Shown in pieces: positions 1 through 7,319 of a stretch of DNA of 15,255 nucleotides. The notes under the pieces are model-generated. The model saw nothing but the letters and a program-made list of their open reading frames with translations. It did no database searches and was not told where the DNA came from. Origin of the DNA: Bacteroidota bacterium (GTDB lineage Bacteria > Bacteroidota > Bacteroidia > Sphingobacteriales > Sphingobacteriaceae); the NCBI GenBank assembly GCA_013288465.1, contig JABDBT010000060.1:187-15441 (forward strand), in the 5' to 3' direction. Made by a program: the position numbers and the translations under genes. Numbering within the stretch: position 1 is the first letter of the stretch; each line of letters begins with the position of its first letter.

Positions 1-126
1 CTGGGAATCAAGAATATCAAACAAAATCATGAATGGGAAATCACCGAAGAAAGAATAGGTAATTTAAAAATATGGTTCGTTCAAAGTGAACATTTTTTTT
101 GGGCCAAACATTGTATTCGACCTTAA
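1..126 (+). pseudogene. 5' fragment of a frame-disrupted hypothetical gene (partial)
   Basis: The first frame of the plus strand is open from the window edge to a TAA at 124-126. Its last residues before the T-run at 93-100 read LKIWFVQSEHFF. Directly after the run the downstream reading frame, one base out of phase, continues with GPNIVFDLKNRK. Removing a single T from the eight-T run joins both into one uninterrupted protein, so this looks like the N-terminal part of the gene at 86-409 rather than a separate gene. The true start lies outside the window. Whether the extra T is a mutation, a phase-variable tract or a sequencing error cannot be told from this sequence. Confidence 0.55.
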
Positions 127-409
127 AAACAGAAAAGAGCTATTAAATGATATGGGAGTTTTGATAGCAATGCCACATAGGCACGCTGTTATAATATATC
201 CAATTAAAACATTGGAAGTAGTAGATGCAATAAATAGTTTGATCCCCATTGTCGATGGCATGAATCAAGAAGGGCCGGGCTCATTAACAAATCAGCTATA
301 TTATTATAAAAACGAAATATTTCTTAATCTTCCATATAAATTATCAGATGGAAAAGTAGAATTTACACCTCCAGACGAATTCATTGAGGTACTAAACAAT
401 TTACAATAA
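86..409 (+). CDS. hypothetical protein, C-terminal part of a frame-disrupted gene
   Basis: This frame encodes about 107 residues from a nominal GTG at 86, but that codon is probably not a real start. The open frame at 1-99 reaches the same T8 run and would fuse to this one if one T were removed. The protein has an alternating hydrophobic pattern (VLIAMPHRHAVIIYP) followed by an acidic, aromatic C-terminus. It has no signal peptide or membrane segment. I do not recognise the family with confidence; the order 'IAMPHRHAVIIY' then a Gly-Pro-x-Ser-Leu-Thr-x-Gln-Leu-Tyr-Tyr-Tyr segment is loosely like the C-terminal half of DUF1444 proteins. It is convergent with rplQ and shares the terminator at 420-450, so it is not part of the ribosomal operon. 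Confidence 0.5.
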   Translation: MNIFFGPNIVFDLKNRKELLNDMGVLIAMPHRHAVIIYPIKTLEVVDAINSLIPIVDGMNQEGPGSLTNQLYYYKNEIFLNLPYKLSDGKVEFTPPDEFIEVLNNLQ

Positions 410-419
410 ATGCAACAAA

Positions 420-450
420 AAACGCCCCACTCAAACCGAGCGGGGCGTTT
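420..450. terminator. rho-independent terminator, end of the ribosomal cluster (possibly bidirectional)
   Basis: AAACGCCCC at 420-428 pairs perfectly with GGGGCGTTT at 442-450. The stem extends past one mismatch (A429/C441) through CTC/GAG (430-432 with 438-440) to a five-base loop. Read on the minus strand, the stem is followed by a six-U run, ideal for ending the rplQ transcript. Read on the plus strand, only UUU follows, so termination of the convergent gene is plausible but weaker. It lies 26 nt beyond the rplQ stop codon and 10 nt beyond the plus-strand stop. Confidence 0.9.
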
Positions 451-476
451 CTAATATTCTAAAAGAGAAAATCTAA

Positions 477-1103
477 TTATTCTCCTTTTTCAGCATTTTC
501 TTCGTCAGCAGCAGGTGCTTCAGGAGCTGAATGTTCTTCTGCTTCGTGTTGTGAAGCAGGAGTTTCAATTTCTATTTCGTCAGCAGCTGTTTCGCCTAAT
601 GCTGCAGGAGCTTCAGTAACCACTGTTTCAGCAACCGGTGCAACTTCGATGGTTGCAGCAGGGGCAGCAGCTTTACCTTTACCGGCACCACCACGACGAC
701 GGGTTGATTTTTTAGCAACCTGTGCATCACCTGATGTATAAGTAGTGTTATAATCTACCAGTTCGATCATTGCCATTTCAGCGTTATCACCTAAACGGTT
801 TTCCATTTTGATGATACGGGTATAACCACCCGGGCGGTTAGCAATTTTCTCAGCAATTTCGCGGAACAGGATAGTAACTGCGTCTTTGTCTTGCAGGTAG
901 CTAAATACGGTACGACGAGAATGTGTAGTATCGTCCTTACCTTTAGTTAAAATAGGTTCTACATAAACGCGTAAAGCTTTTGCTTTAGCCAAAGTAGTAG
1001 TAATACGCTTGTGTAAGATAAGCGATGAAGCCATGTTACCTAACATCGCCTTACGGTGACTTGTGGTACGGCCTAAGTGGTTGTGTTTTTTACCGTGTCT
1101 CAT
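477..1103 (-). CDS. rplQ: 50S ribosomal protein L17 with long C-terminal extension
   Basis: L17 sits on the large subunit near the exit of the peptide tunnel. Residues 1-118 match the family: [20 protein letters not shown] at the start and a conserved core ending around [20 protein letters not shown]. coli L17 is about 127 residues; this one is 208. The extra part has two halves: a basic patch (about 131-144, [14 protein letters not shown]), then a 64-residue stretch of Ala, Glu, Val, Pro and Thr that is strongly acidic and probably disordered. Acidic or Ala/Lys-rich L17 tails are known in Bacteroidota, but this bipartite form is long. It is the last gene of the cluster, 200 nt after rpoA, and is followed by the terminator at 420-450. 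Confidence 0.97.
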   Translation of the reverse strand: MRHGKKHNHLGRTTSHRKAMLGNMASSLILHKRITTTLAKAKALRVYVEPILTKGKDDTTHSRRTVFSYLQDKDAVTILFREIAEKIANRPGGYTRIIKMENRLGDNAEMAMIELVDYNTTYTSGDAQVAKKSTRRRGGAGKGKAAAPAATIEVAPVAETVVTEAPAALGETAADEIEIETPASQHEAEEHSAPEAPAADEENAEKGE

Positions 1104-1172
1104 TTTTGTTGTTGATTTTCACGTGCATACCGTTGGGGACATTTTCGCCAGCCCTCGGAATTATGCGGTCGC
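1104..1172 (-). other. GC-richer leader directly upstream of rplQ
   Basis: This 69-nt stretch between the repeat arms and the rplQ start is richer in G and C than the surrounding spacers. On the minus strand it can form nested short pairings: ACCG with CGGU around GGG with CCC, or alternatively GCAUA with UAUGC. It contains no TAnnTTTG box and no Shine-Dalgarno sequence. It may be a structured leader controlling L17 synthesis, but no known leader family is recognised. Confidence 0.25.
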
Positions 1173-1178
1173 TTAGTG

Positions 1179-1295
1179 TTAGTGATTAGAGATTGGTGAT
1201 TAGAGATTAGTTACTAACCATCAAACTCCATTTTGTTTATTAATAAAAATTAGTGATTAAACGGCAGAAACTAATCTCTGACCTCTAATCACTAA
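1179..1295. repeat. low-complexity inverted repeat in the rpoA–rplQ spacer
   Basis: The plus-strand left arm (1179-1212) is made of the word GATTAGAGATTAG/GATTGGTGATTAG and contains no C. The right arm (1269-1302) is made of CTAATCTCT/CTAATCAC and contains one G. TTAGTGATTAGA at 1179-1190 pairs perfectly with TCTAATCACTAA at 1284-1295. AGAGATTAGTT at 1202-1212 pairs perfectly with AACTAATCTCT at 1269-1279. The loop is about 56 nt and the arms bulge asymmetrically between the two helices. The 5' RNA arm begins eight nucleotides after the rpoA stop codon. No U-run follows, so it does not look like a terminator. Confidence 0.8.
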
Positions 1296-1303
1296 TCTCT
1301 AAA

Positions 1304-2296
1304 TTACTCCTCGTCTAACTTAAATTTAGACAGGTTCATACCAAAAGATAAGCCTTTTGATTTAACCAGGTCCTGAATTTCAGTTAATGATTTTTTACCA
1401 AAGTTCCTGAATTTTAACATATCAGCAACATCGTATGATACCAAATCGGCCAGGCTGCGGATATCAGCAGCTTTAAGGCAATTTAAGGCACGTACAGAAA
1501 GATCAAGATCCACTAATTCAGTTTTAAGGATTTTACGCATGTGTAAAATTTCTTCGTCAACTTCTTTAGTTTCCTCTTTAGCCTGTGCTTCCAGCATCAT
1601 GTTCTCATCGCTGAACAACATAAAGTGCTGAATAAGGATCTTTGCAGCTTCCTTAAGCGCATCTTCAGGATGAATTGAACCATCAGTAGCAATATCCAAT
1701 ACTAATTTTTCATAGTCGGTTTTTTGCTCAACGCGATAGTTTTCAATAGTGTATTTTACGTTTTTGATAGGTGTGTAAATAGAATCAATAGCTACTACAC
1801 CTACGTTAGCATCAGGATTTTTATTTTCTTCGCTTGCTACGTAACCACGGCCCTTGTTGATAGTAAACTCAATTTCAAGCGTTACAGATGAATCCATGTT
1901 GCAGATCACCAAATCGGGGTTCAATACTGTAAAGTTATTAGAGAATTTAGTGATATCACCTGCCTGAAACGCATCCTGGCCATTGATGATCACAAATACT
2001 TTCTCGCTATCGCCAGATTCACCTGTTTTTTTGAAACGTACTTGTTTCAGGTTCAATATAATATCTGTAACATCTTCAACAACCCCTTTAATGGTTGAAA
2101 ACTCATGCAACACGCCTGAAAAACGGACTGAGGTAATTGCATAACCTTCTAAAGATGAAAGTAAGATACGACGCAGTGCATTACCAATGGTGATACCAAA
2201 ACCTGGTTCTAACGGACGAAACTCAAACGTGCCTTCAAAATCAGTTGATTTCTGCATGATAACCTTGTCAGGTTTTTGAAATGCTAAAATTGCCAT
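1304..2296 (-). CDS. rpoA: DNA-directed RNA polymerase subunit alpha
   Basis: The alpha subunit dimerises to nucleate RNA polymerase assembly and touches promoters and activators. At 330 residues it has the usual length. The N-terminal assembly domain is clear (residues 41-48 LRRILLSS, then [16 protein letters not shown]). The acidic linker (about 236-250, [12 protein letters not shown]) leads to the C-terminal domain at about 259-322. Arg269 in [10 protein letters not shown] corresponds to the DNA-contacting Arg265 of E. coli, and the helix-hairpin-helix FGKKSLTEI is intact. It follows rpsD by 171 nt, filled by an inverted repeat, and precedes rplQ, the standard alpha-operon order. No Shine-Dalgarno precedes the ATG. 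Confidence 0.99.
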   Translation of the reverse strand: MAILAFQKPDKVIMQKSTDFEGTFEFRPLEPGFGITIGNALRRILLSSLEGYAITSVRFSGVLHEFSTIKGVVEDVTDIILNLKQVRFKKTGESGDSEKVFVIINGQDAFQAGDITKFSNNFTVLNPDLVICNMDSSVTLEIEFTINKGRGYVASEENKNPDANVGVVAIDSIYTPIKNVKYTIENYRVEQKTDYEKLVLDIATDGSIHPEDALKEAAKILIQHFMLFSDENMMLEAQAKEETKEVDEEILHMRKILKTELVDLDLSVRALNCLKAADIRSLADLVSYDVADMLKFRNFGKKSLTEIQDLVKSKGLSFGMNLSKFKLDEE

Positions 2297-2334
2297 TTAT
2301 ATCCTTTTATTTATTGTTTACTTAATTGGACTTT

Positions 2335-2462
2335 AGATTTGAGACGTGAGATTTGAGATTTGAGATTAATTATCCCGCTTTCATATCTTATGTCCCATTA
2401 CTACTTATAAAACTCAAATATGAGATACGGACTTTCGTCTCATATCTCATATCTAAAATCTC
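2335..2462. repeat. low-complexity inverted repeat in the rpsD–rpoA spacer
   Basis: The left arm carries tandem GAGATTT words at 2348-2367. The right arm, at 2443-2462, complements it at 17 of 20 positions. An alternative pairing joins AGATTTGAGACG (2335-2346) with CGTCTCATATCT (2436-2447) at 11 of 12 positions, so two registers compete. The 5' RNA arm begins five nucleotides after the rpsD stop codon. The word is nearly the same as in the rpsC–rplP spacer but the arms differ in length and in their flanks. Confidence 0.75.
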
Positions 2463-2467
2463 ATATC

Positions 2468-3076
2468 TTATTTTGAGTATAACTCGACGATCAGATTTTC
2501 CTTTATGTTTTCAGGAATTTCGTCACGGTTTGGATAGTTAAGGAACTTACCTGTTAAGTTGGCAGCATCCCATTCTAACCAGCTGTATTTGTTTATTCTT
2601 CTGCCGGCAACTGAATGTGTTATAGCTTCCAGTGATTTAGATTTTTCGCGAACCGCGATAACATCACCTGCCCTTAATAAATAAGAAGCGATGTTTACTA
2701 CTTCACCATTAACAGTAATATGTTTGTGGCCTACTAATTGACGGGCACCTGAACGTGTTGGCGCAATGCCTAAACGATAAACGGTGTTATCTAAACGGCC
2801 TTCTAAGAATTTTAATAAGTTTTCGCCGGTAATACCTTCTTTAGCAGAAGCACGGTGAAACAAGTTTTCGAACTGACGCTCTAATACACCATAAGTGTAT
2901 TTAACTTTTTGTTTCTCCATTAACTGGGTTGAATACTCTGATTGCTTTCCTCTTCTTTTAGAAGCACCATGCATACCCGGCGGGTAATTTTTTCTTTCCA
3001 ACGCTTTATCCGGACCGAAGATCGGCTCGCGGAACCTACGCGCAATTTTTGATTTTGGACCTGTATATCTAGCCAT
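2468..3076 (-). CDS. rpsD: 30S ribosomal protein S4
   Basis: S4 is a primary 16S rRNA-binding protein that starts 30S assembly; in E. coli it also represses the alpha operon. The 202 residues match the family length. The start [20 protein letters not shown] is typical, and the S4 RNA-binding domain is visible around residues 93-155 ([23 protein letters not shown], then GHKHITVNG). The N-terminal part lacks the four-cysteine zinc knuckle of some S4 proteins, so it is a zinc-free version. It lies 70 nt after rpsK. Confidence 0.98.
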   Translation of the reverse strand: MARYTGPKSKIARRFREPIFGPDKALERKNYPPGMHGASKRRGKQSEYSTQLMEKQKVKYTYGVLERQFENLFHRASAKEGITGENLLKFLEGRLDNTVYRLGIAPTRSGARQLVGHKHITVNGEVVNIASYLLRAGDVIAVREKSKSLEAITHSVAGRRINKYSWLEWDAANLTGKFLNYPNRDEIPENIKENLIVELYSK

Positions 3077-3096
3077 TTTTGTGTGTTTTTAAAGTA

Positions 3097-3119
3097 TCAT
3101 GCAGCCCTATGCTGTATGA
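3097..3119 (-). promoter_or_regulatory. small hairpin in the rpsK–rpsD spacer
   Basis: TCATGCAGC at 3097-3105 and GCTGTATGA at 3111-3119 can pair at eight of nine positions around a five-base loop. It lies about 20 nt upstream of the rpsD start codon. No U-run follows it. A role in translational control of S4 is possible, but the structure does not obviously resemble the E. coli S4 target pseudoknot. Confidence 0.35.
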
Positions 3120-3146
3120 ATCTTAGCTTTAAAATCTGTTAATTAA

Positions 3147-3536
3147 TTAAACTCTTCTTCTTTTTGAAGGACGGCAACCGTTGTGCGGAAGCGGTGTAAT
3201 GTCCTTTATAGTAGTTACTTCAATACCTGTAGTTTGTAAAGTACGGATAGCTGATTCGCGACCAGAACCCGGGCCTTTTACAAATACTTCTACTTTACGC
3301 AAACCTAAGTCATAAGCAACTTTGGCGCAATCAGCAGCAGCTTGACCTGCAGCATAAGGAGTATTCTTTTTTGAACCTTTAAAACCCATTTTACCCGCAG
3401 ACGACCATGATATAGCCTGGCCCTGTTTGTTGGTAAGGGTTAAAATGATATTGTTAAAAGTTGCATTGATATGTGCTTCGCCAACCGGCTCAACAATTAC
3501 AATGCGTTTTTTGGTAACTTTTTTAGCTTTAGCCAT
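3147..3536 (-). CDS. rpsK: 30S ribosomal protein S11
   Basis: S11 forms part of the 30S platform next to the mRNA exit. At 129 residues it matches the E. coli length. Typical blocks are [17 protein letters not shown] near the N-terminus, [35 protein letters not shown] in the middle, and the nearly invariant end [16 protein letters not shown]. The Asn-Gly in that end is the site of isoaspartate formation known for E. coli S11. It lies between rpsM (142-nt spacer) and rpsD. Confidence 0.98.
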   Translation of the reverse strand: MAKAKKVTKKRIVIVEPVGEAHINATFNNIILTLTNKQGQAISWSSAGKMGFKGSKKNTPYAAGQAAADCAKVAYDLGLRKVEVFVKGPGSGRESAIRTLQTTGIEVTTIKDITPLPHNGCRPSKRRRV

Positions 3537-3551
3537 TTTGTTTTTTAATTA

Positions 3552-3673
3552 TTGAATTAATGAATTACTGGATTAACGAATAACCCGGACCCATTAACTA
3601 TTTTTTATAATTTTTATATTCCTAATGACCATTGACAGGCAACTACTCACCTAATCTCAAATCACTAATCAAC
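3552..3673. repeat. degenerate inverted repeat in the rpsM–rpsK spacer
   Basis: The left arm (3552-3579) has GAATTA/GATTAA words and the right arm (3647-3673) has CTAATCTCAAATCACTAATC. When the right arm is reverse-complemented it aligns to the left with several substitutions and small gaps, so any helix would be imperfect. The 5' RNA arm begins five nucleotides after the rpsM stop codon, the same placement as the other spacer repeats. This looks like a decayed or still-forming member of the same family. Confidence 0.45.
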
Positions 3674-3678
3674 TATTC

Positions 3679-4056
3679 TTACTTAGTAACTTTTTTCTTG
3701 TTAGCAACAGTCTTACGTTTTCCTTTACGGGTACGTGAGTTGTTTTTGGTGCGTTGACCACGTAACGGCAACCCTTTACGGTGACGTGTACCACGGTAGC
3801 AACCAATATCCATTAAACGCTTAATGTTCAATTGCACTTCTGAACGAAGTGAACCTTCCACTTTTATCTGGTCGTTAATAATGTTACGAATTGCAGATAA
3901 CTGGTCATCGCTCCATTCCTGTACTTTAGTATCAAAATCAATACCAGCTTCAGTTAAAATACGCTGAGCTGTTGAACGGCCTATACCGTAAATGTAGGTT
4001 AGGCCTATTTCGCCTCTTTTGTTTTTTGGTAAATCAATACCTGAAATCCTTGCCAT
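3679..4056 (-). CDS. rpsM: 30S ribosomal protein S13
   Basis: S13 lies in the 30S head and bridges to the large subunit and P-site tRNA. The 125 residues include the family start [26 protein letters not shown], the helical middle, and the basic C-terminal tail that reaches tRNA ([20 protein letters not shown] then a Lys/Arg-rich end). The tail is a little longer than in E. coli (118 residues). It follows rpmJ by 69 nt and starts the alpha-operon segment. Confidence 0.98.
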   Translation of the reverse strand: MARISGIDLPKNKRGEIGLTYIYGIGRSTAQRILTEAGIDFDTKVQEWSDDQLSAIRNIINDQIKVEGSLRSEVQLNIKRLMDIGCYRGTRHRKGLPLRGQRTKNNSRTRKGKRKTVANKKKVTK

Positions 4057-4083
4057 ATTTGTTATTTGTTTTAAGTAAGACCG

Positions 4084-4100
4084 AACGGCGGGCCACCGTT
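4084..4100 (-). promoter_or_regulatory. GC-rich hairpin in the rpmJ–rpsM spacer
   Basis: On the minus strand AACGGTGGCCCGCCGTT folds into a seven-pair stem (one G·U) with a three-base loop. It is GC-rich against an AT-rich background and sits about 28 nt upstream of the rpsM start codon. The RNA after it is A-rich, not U-rich, which argues against a terminator. It could be a leader element for the alpha segment. Confidence 0.35.
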
Positions 4101-4125
4101 GTACGGATCTTTACAATTTCTTTAA

Positions 4126-4242
4126 TTATCCCTGACGCTGTTTGAACTTAGGATTCTTTTTGTTTATCACATAAAGTTTCCCGTTACGGCGGATGATCTT
4201 ACAATCAACACTGCGTTTTTTAATGGATGCTCTAACTTTCAT
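4126..4242 (-). CDS. rpmJ: 50S ribosomal protein L36 (zinc-free form)
   Basis: This 38-residue gene reads [20 protein letters not shown] to the end [10 protein letters not shown], an unmistakable L36. The zinc-binding set of classic L36 (C11, C14, C27, H33) is largely gone: residue 11 is Ser, 27 is Asn and 33 is Phe, and only C14 remains. This is the zinc-independent form common in Bacteroidota. It follows infA by nine nucleotides and precedes rpsM. Confidence 0.97.
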   Translation of the reverse strand: MKVRASIKKRSVDCKIIRRNGKLYVINKKNPKFKQRQG

Positions 4243-4251
4243 CTCGCTTTA

Positions 4252-4470
4252 TTATTTATATCTGTATGTTATTCTTCCTTTTGACAGATCATAAGGGCTC
4301 ATTTCCAATTTTACTCTGTCGCCAGGTAATATTTTTATATAATGCATGCGCATTTTACCTGATATATGCGCAATAATCTCATGTCCATTTTCAAGTTCAA
4401 CCCTGAACATAGCATTTGATAATGCTTCCTTAATTGTACCGTCTTGTTCAATTGAGGCTTGTTTAGCCAT
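4252..4470 (-). CDS. infA: translation initiation factor IF-1
   Basis: IF-1 binds the A site of the 30S subunit during initiation and assists IF-2 and IF-3. The 72 residues are the family's standard length and form one S1-like OB fold: [20 protein letters not shown], then [20 protein letters not shown] and the end [23 protein letters not shown]. It follows map by 63 nt, the only spacer in this part with a recognisable promoter-like box, and is nine nucleotides ahead of rpmJ. Confidence 0.98.
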   Translation of the reverse strand: MAKQASIEQDGTIKEALSNAMFRVELENGHEIIAHISGKMRMHYIKILPGDRVKLEMSPYDLSKGRITYRYK

Positions 4471-4514
4471 ATTTTACTGATTATTACTTGATTATCCACC
4501 TTAAAAGCGGGATG

Positions 4515-4522
4515 CAAAATTA
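4515..4522 (-). promoter_or_regulatory. candidate Bacteroidota promoter (-7 box) upstream of infA
   Basis: On the minus strand this reads TAATTTTG, an exact match to the Bacteroidota sigma-ABfr -7 consensus TAnnTTTG. It lies in the map–infA spacer about 45 nt ahead of the infA start. The expected -33 TTTG/TTG element about 20 nt upstream is not convincing; only AT-rich sequence with a GTTA is seen. If active it would allow infA through rplQ to be transcribed separately from the S10/spc half. Confidence 0.5.
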
Positions 4523-4533
4523 ATAAAATATTT

Positions 4534-5325
4534 TTAACTTTTATTTTTTTCTTTTAAAACATTATCAACGTATGAAAATGTTGAAAGTATATCAACTTTT
4601 CCTTTTTTTACAGCAACCGTATGCTCATAATGTGCAGAAGGTTTACCATCAACCGTTGATACGGTCCATCCATCATCCCAAAACTTAACTCCTGCGCGCC
4701 CTGCATTTATCATCGGCTCGATGGCTATCACCATTCCTTCCTCTAATTTAATGCCCGATCCGCGTTTACCATAATTAGGCACTTCAGGTTTTTCATGTAA
4801 TTGTTTGCCAACACCGTGGCCCACCAATTCTTTCACTACACCGAAACCGTTTTTTTCGGCGTGTTCCTGAACAGCATAACCTATATCGCCTATCCGCATC
4901 CCCACAACCGCTTTCTCAACGCCCAACACCAGGCACTCCTGGGTTACACGCATCAGCTTCTTAACTGTATCACTTACTTCGCCTATGGCAAAGGTATAAG
5001 CCGAGTCGCCGTAGTATTTATTCAGTACAACACCGCAATCAACAGATAGCAGGTCGCCATCCCTCAGCTCGTATTCGCAGGGGAATCCGTGTACTACCTT
5101 ATCATTTACCGAAATACATAATGAGTAAGGAAAGCCGCTGTAGTTTAAAAAAGCAGGTACCCCGCCATTATCGCGGATATAGGTTTCAGCAAGTTTATTT
5201 AGTTCAATGGTTTTTACACCCGGGCCAACAACTTTAGCTATCTCCCCAAGTGTTTTACCAACAAGTAAAGAACTTTCTCTTATGAGTTCTATCTCTTCGA
5301 CAGACTTATAATTGATCTTTGACAT
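4534..5325 (-). CDS. map: methionine aminopeptidase, type I
   Basis: This enzyme removes the initiator methionine from new proteins with small second residues. The 263 residues carry all five metal ligands of the family: D96, D107, H170, E203 and E234, matching E. coli D97, D108, H171, E204 and E235. The substrate-contacting H79 (VVHGFP) and H177 are also present. There is no N-terminal zinc-finger extension, so it is the simple type Ia form. It starts seven nucleotides after the secY stop codon. Its place beside secY, without adk between them, ties N-terminal processing to ribosome supply. Confidence 0.98.
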   Translation of the reverse strand: MSKINYKSVEEIELIRESSLLVGKTLGEIAKVVGPGVKTIELNKLAETYIRDNGGVPAFLNYSGFPYSLCISVNDKVVHGFPCEYELRDGDLLSVDCGVVLNKYYGDSAYTFAIGEVSDTVKKLMRVTQECLVLGVEKAVVGMRIGDIGYAVQEHAEKNGFGVVKELVGHGVGKQLHEKPEVPNYGKRGSGIKLEEGMVIAIEPMINAGRAGVKFWDDGWTVSTVDGKPSAHYEHTVAVKKGKVDILSTFSYVDNVLKEKNKS

Positions 5326-5332
5326 GCACTAA

Positions 5333-6676
5333 TTAAATAACCGGCGAAGACGCTCCGGATGTAGTAGGTATGCTTGTGCGCCCGGTAAGTCTTCCCGTTT
5401 TCATTAACCCGTCATAATGACGCATTAACAGGTGGCTTTCTATTTGTTGCAGGGTATCTAAAACAACCCCTACCAGAATGATCAATGATGTGCCTCCAAA
5501 AAACCTGGAGAACAAACTGCTTACACCGGCCATACTTACCAAAGCAGGAATGATAGCCACTATAGCCAAACATATTGAGCCCGGTAGCGTGATCTTTGAC
5601 ATGATATCATCTAAATAAGATGAAGTTGCCTGTCCTGGTTTAACGCCCGGGATAAAGCCGCCATTCTTCTTCATATCATCAGCCATTTGATTTGGATTAA
5701 ATGTAATAGCTGTATAGAAGTAAGTAAATACGATGATCAATAACGCAAATAAAATATTATGCAACCATGAGTTATAGTTGGATAACAATATTATAATATT
5801 ATTTGAAGCCGCGCCCGGAATAAAGCTCGAAACCGTAGCAGGTATGAACATTAATGCCTGAGCAAATATAATTGGCATAACACCCGCCATAGTTACCTTT
5901 AAAGGGATATACTGACGCACGCCGCCATATTGTTTGTTACCTACAATACGTTTAGCATATTGCACAGCAACCTTGCGGGTACCTTGTATAATAAGCACTG
6001 TAAACATTACTACACCAATCAATGCAACAAGCTCCACAATGAAGGTTATTAACCCACCTGATCCGCCTATACGATTTGCAAACTCCGTTAAAAACGCACC
6101 CGGCAATTGTGCAATGATACCCACCATAATAATTAGTGATATACCATTACCAATACCTTTGTCCGTAATTTTTTCACCCAACCACATAATGAACAAAGTA
6201 CCTGTAGTTAATACAAAGGTGTTCATGATGGTAAACGCCGGGTTAGATATCAGGAGCGCATCAGGTGATATTTGCGAATGCAAATAAGCAACAGCCTGTG
6301 GCGCTGCAATAGCTATGGTCAAATAACGTGTCCACTGGTTAATTTTGTTACGGCCGCTTTCTCCTTCTTTTTGCATTTTAGCAAAATAAGGAACAGCTAT
6401 GCCCAGTAATTGCATCACAATGGAAGCAGATATGTAAGGCATTACACCCAAACCAAAAATAGAGTCGTTTGAAAACGCTCCACCGGCAAACATATTCAGC
6501 AACCCAACCAAACCTTCTTTCGCCTTTTGCGAATCTAAAGACGCGTGGTTAACACCCGGTAGGATAACATAACAGCCTACACGATATATTAAAAGAAATA
6601 AGAGTGTGTTTATAATACGCACTCTTAGGTCTTCGATTTTCCAGATATTGGATATTGTGGTGAAAAATTTCTTCAT
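5333..6676 (-). CDS. secY: preprotein translocase subunit SecY
   Basis: SecY is the pore of the inner-membrane SecYEG channel. The 447 residues contain the expected ten hydrophobic segments, the first at about residues 20-40 (INTLLFLLIYRVGCYVILPG). The plug region follows (LLNMFAGGAFSNDSIFGLGV), then PYISASIVMQLL. The cytosolic loops that bind SecA and ribosome carry KMQKEGESGRNKINQWTRYL and RKVAVQYAKRIVGNKQYGG. The C-terminus HYDGLMKTGRLTGR is followed by a short Ser/Thr-rich tail. It begins six nucleotides after the rplO stop codon. Confidence 0.99.
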   Translation of the reverse strand: MKKFFTTISNIWKIEDLRVRIINTLLFLLIYRVGCYVILPGVNHASLDSQKAKEGLVGLLNMFAGGAFSNDSIFGLGVMPYISASIVMQLLGIAVPYFAKMQKEGESGRNKINQWTRYLTIAIAAPQAVAYLHSQISPDALLISNPAFTIMNTFVLTTGTLFIMWLGEKITDKGIGNGISLIIMVGIIAQLPGAFLTEFANRIGGSGGLITFIVELVALIGVVMFTVLIIQGTRKVAVQYAKRIVGNKQYGGVRQYIPLKVTMAGVMPIIFAQALMFIPATVSSFIPGAASNNIIILLSNYNSWLHNILFALLIIVFTYFYTAITFNPNQMADDMKKNGGFIPGVKPGQATSSYLDDIMSKITLPGSICLAIVAIIPALVSMAGVSSLFSRFFGGTSLIILVGVVLDTLQQIESHLLMRHYDGLMKTGRLTGRTSIPTTSGASSPVI

Positions 6677-6682
6677 TGAAAC

Positions 6683-7129
6683 TTACAACTTAACTATGGT
6701 ACCACCTGCTGCTTCTATCGCTTTTTGAGCGGTAGCAGTAAATGCATGAGCTTTAACTTCTAACTTGGCTTTTAATTCGCCACGGCCTAATATTTTAACC
6801 AGGTCGTTTCTTGATACCAAACCGTGTTCTTTTAATGTAGCAAAGTCAATTGATGACACTGAATATTTTTCAGTTAGTTCCTGAAGAACATCTAAATTAA
6901 CACCAACGTACTCAACACGGTTAGGGTTTTTAAAACCAACCTTGGGCACACGGCGTTGTAATGGCATCTGGCCACCTTCAAAACCTACCTTGGTTGATGT
7001 ACCTGAACGTGAACCGGCACCTTTATGGCCACGGGTTGACGTACCGCCACGGCCCGAACCTGTACCACGGCCTATTCTTTTTCTATTTTTAGTAGAACCT
7101 TTTGCAGGTTTAAGATTACTTAAATTCAT
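6683..7129 (-). CDS. rplO: 50S ribosomal protein L15
   Basis: L15 binds 23S rRNA late in assembly through an extended basic N-terminus. The 148 residues show that Gly/Arg-rich segment (GSTKNRKRIGRGTGSGRGGT then RGHKGAGSRSGTS) followed by GFEGGQMPLQRRVPKVGF and a compact C-terminal domain. Length and motifs are typical. It is four nucleotides from rpmD and six from secY, the standard spc-operon order. Confidence 0.98.
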   Translation of the reverse strand: MNLSNLKPAKGSTKNRKRIGRGTGSGRGGTSTRGHKGAGSRSGTSTKVGFEGGQMPLQRRVPKVGFKNPNRVEYVGVNLDVLQELTEKYSVSSIDFATLKEHGLVSRNDLVKILGRGELKAKLEVKAHAFTATAQKAIEAAGGTIVKL

Positions 7130-7133
7130 GATA

Positions 7134-7313
7134 TTAAATATTTTCTACTGCTACCAGGTGATTAACTTTTCTTACCATACCAATGATAGCCGCAGTAGCT
7201 TCAACTTCCACACTGTGGTTGATCTTTCTTAAGCCCAGGGCTTCAACTGTTCTTTTTTGGCGCTCACTTCTATCGATCACGCTTTTAATCTGAGTTATTT
7301 TGATTTTTGCCAT
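7134..7313 (-). CDS. rpmD: 50S ribosomal protein L30
   Basis: This 59-residue reading frame starts MAKIKITQIKSVIDRSERQK and continues RTVEALGLRKINHSVEVEAT, a clear L30: a short ferredoxin-like fold bound to 23S rRNA. Length is normal for bacterial L30. It is packed between rpsE (six nucleotides) and rplO (four nucleotides), exactly where the spc operon carries it. The reading frame ends in TAA at 7134-7136. Confidence 0.97.
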   Translation of the reverse strand: MAKIKITQIKSVIDRSERQKRTVEALGLRKINHSVEVEATAAIIGMVRKVNHLVAVENI

Positions 7314-7319
7314 GACTGA

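Noticed and set aside
5326..5332. Loss of adk between secY and map as a deletion
   Set aside because: adk is absent from this place in many bacteria including Bacteroidota; the 7-nt junction looks normal.
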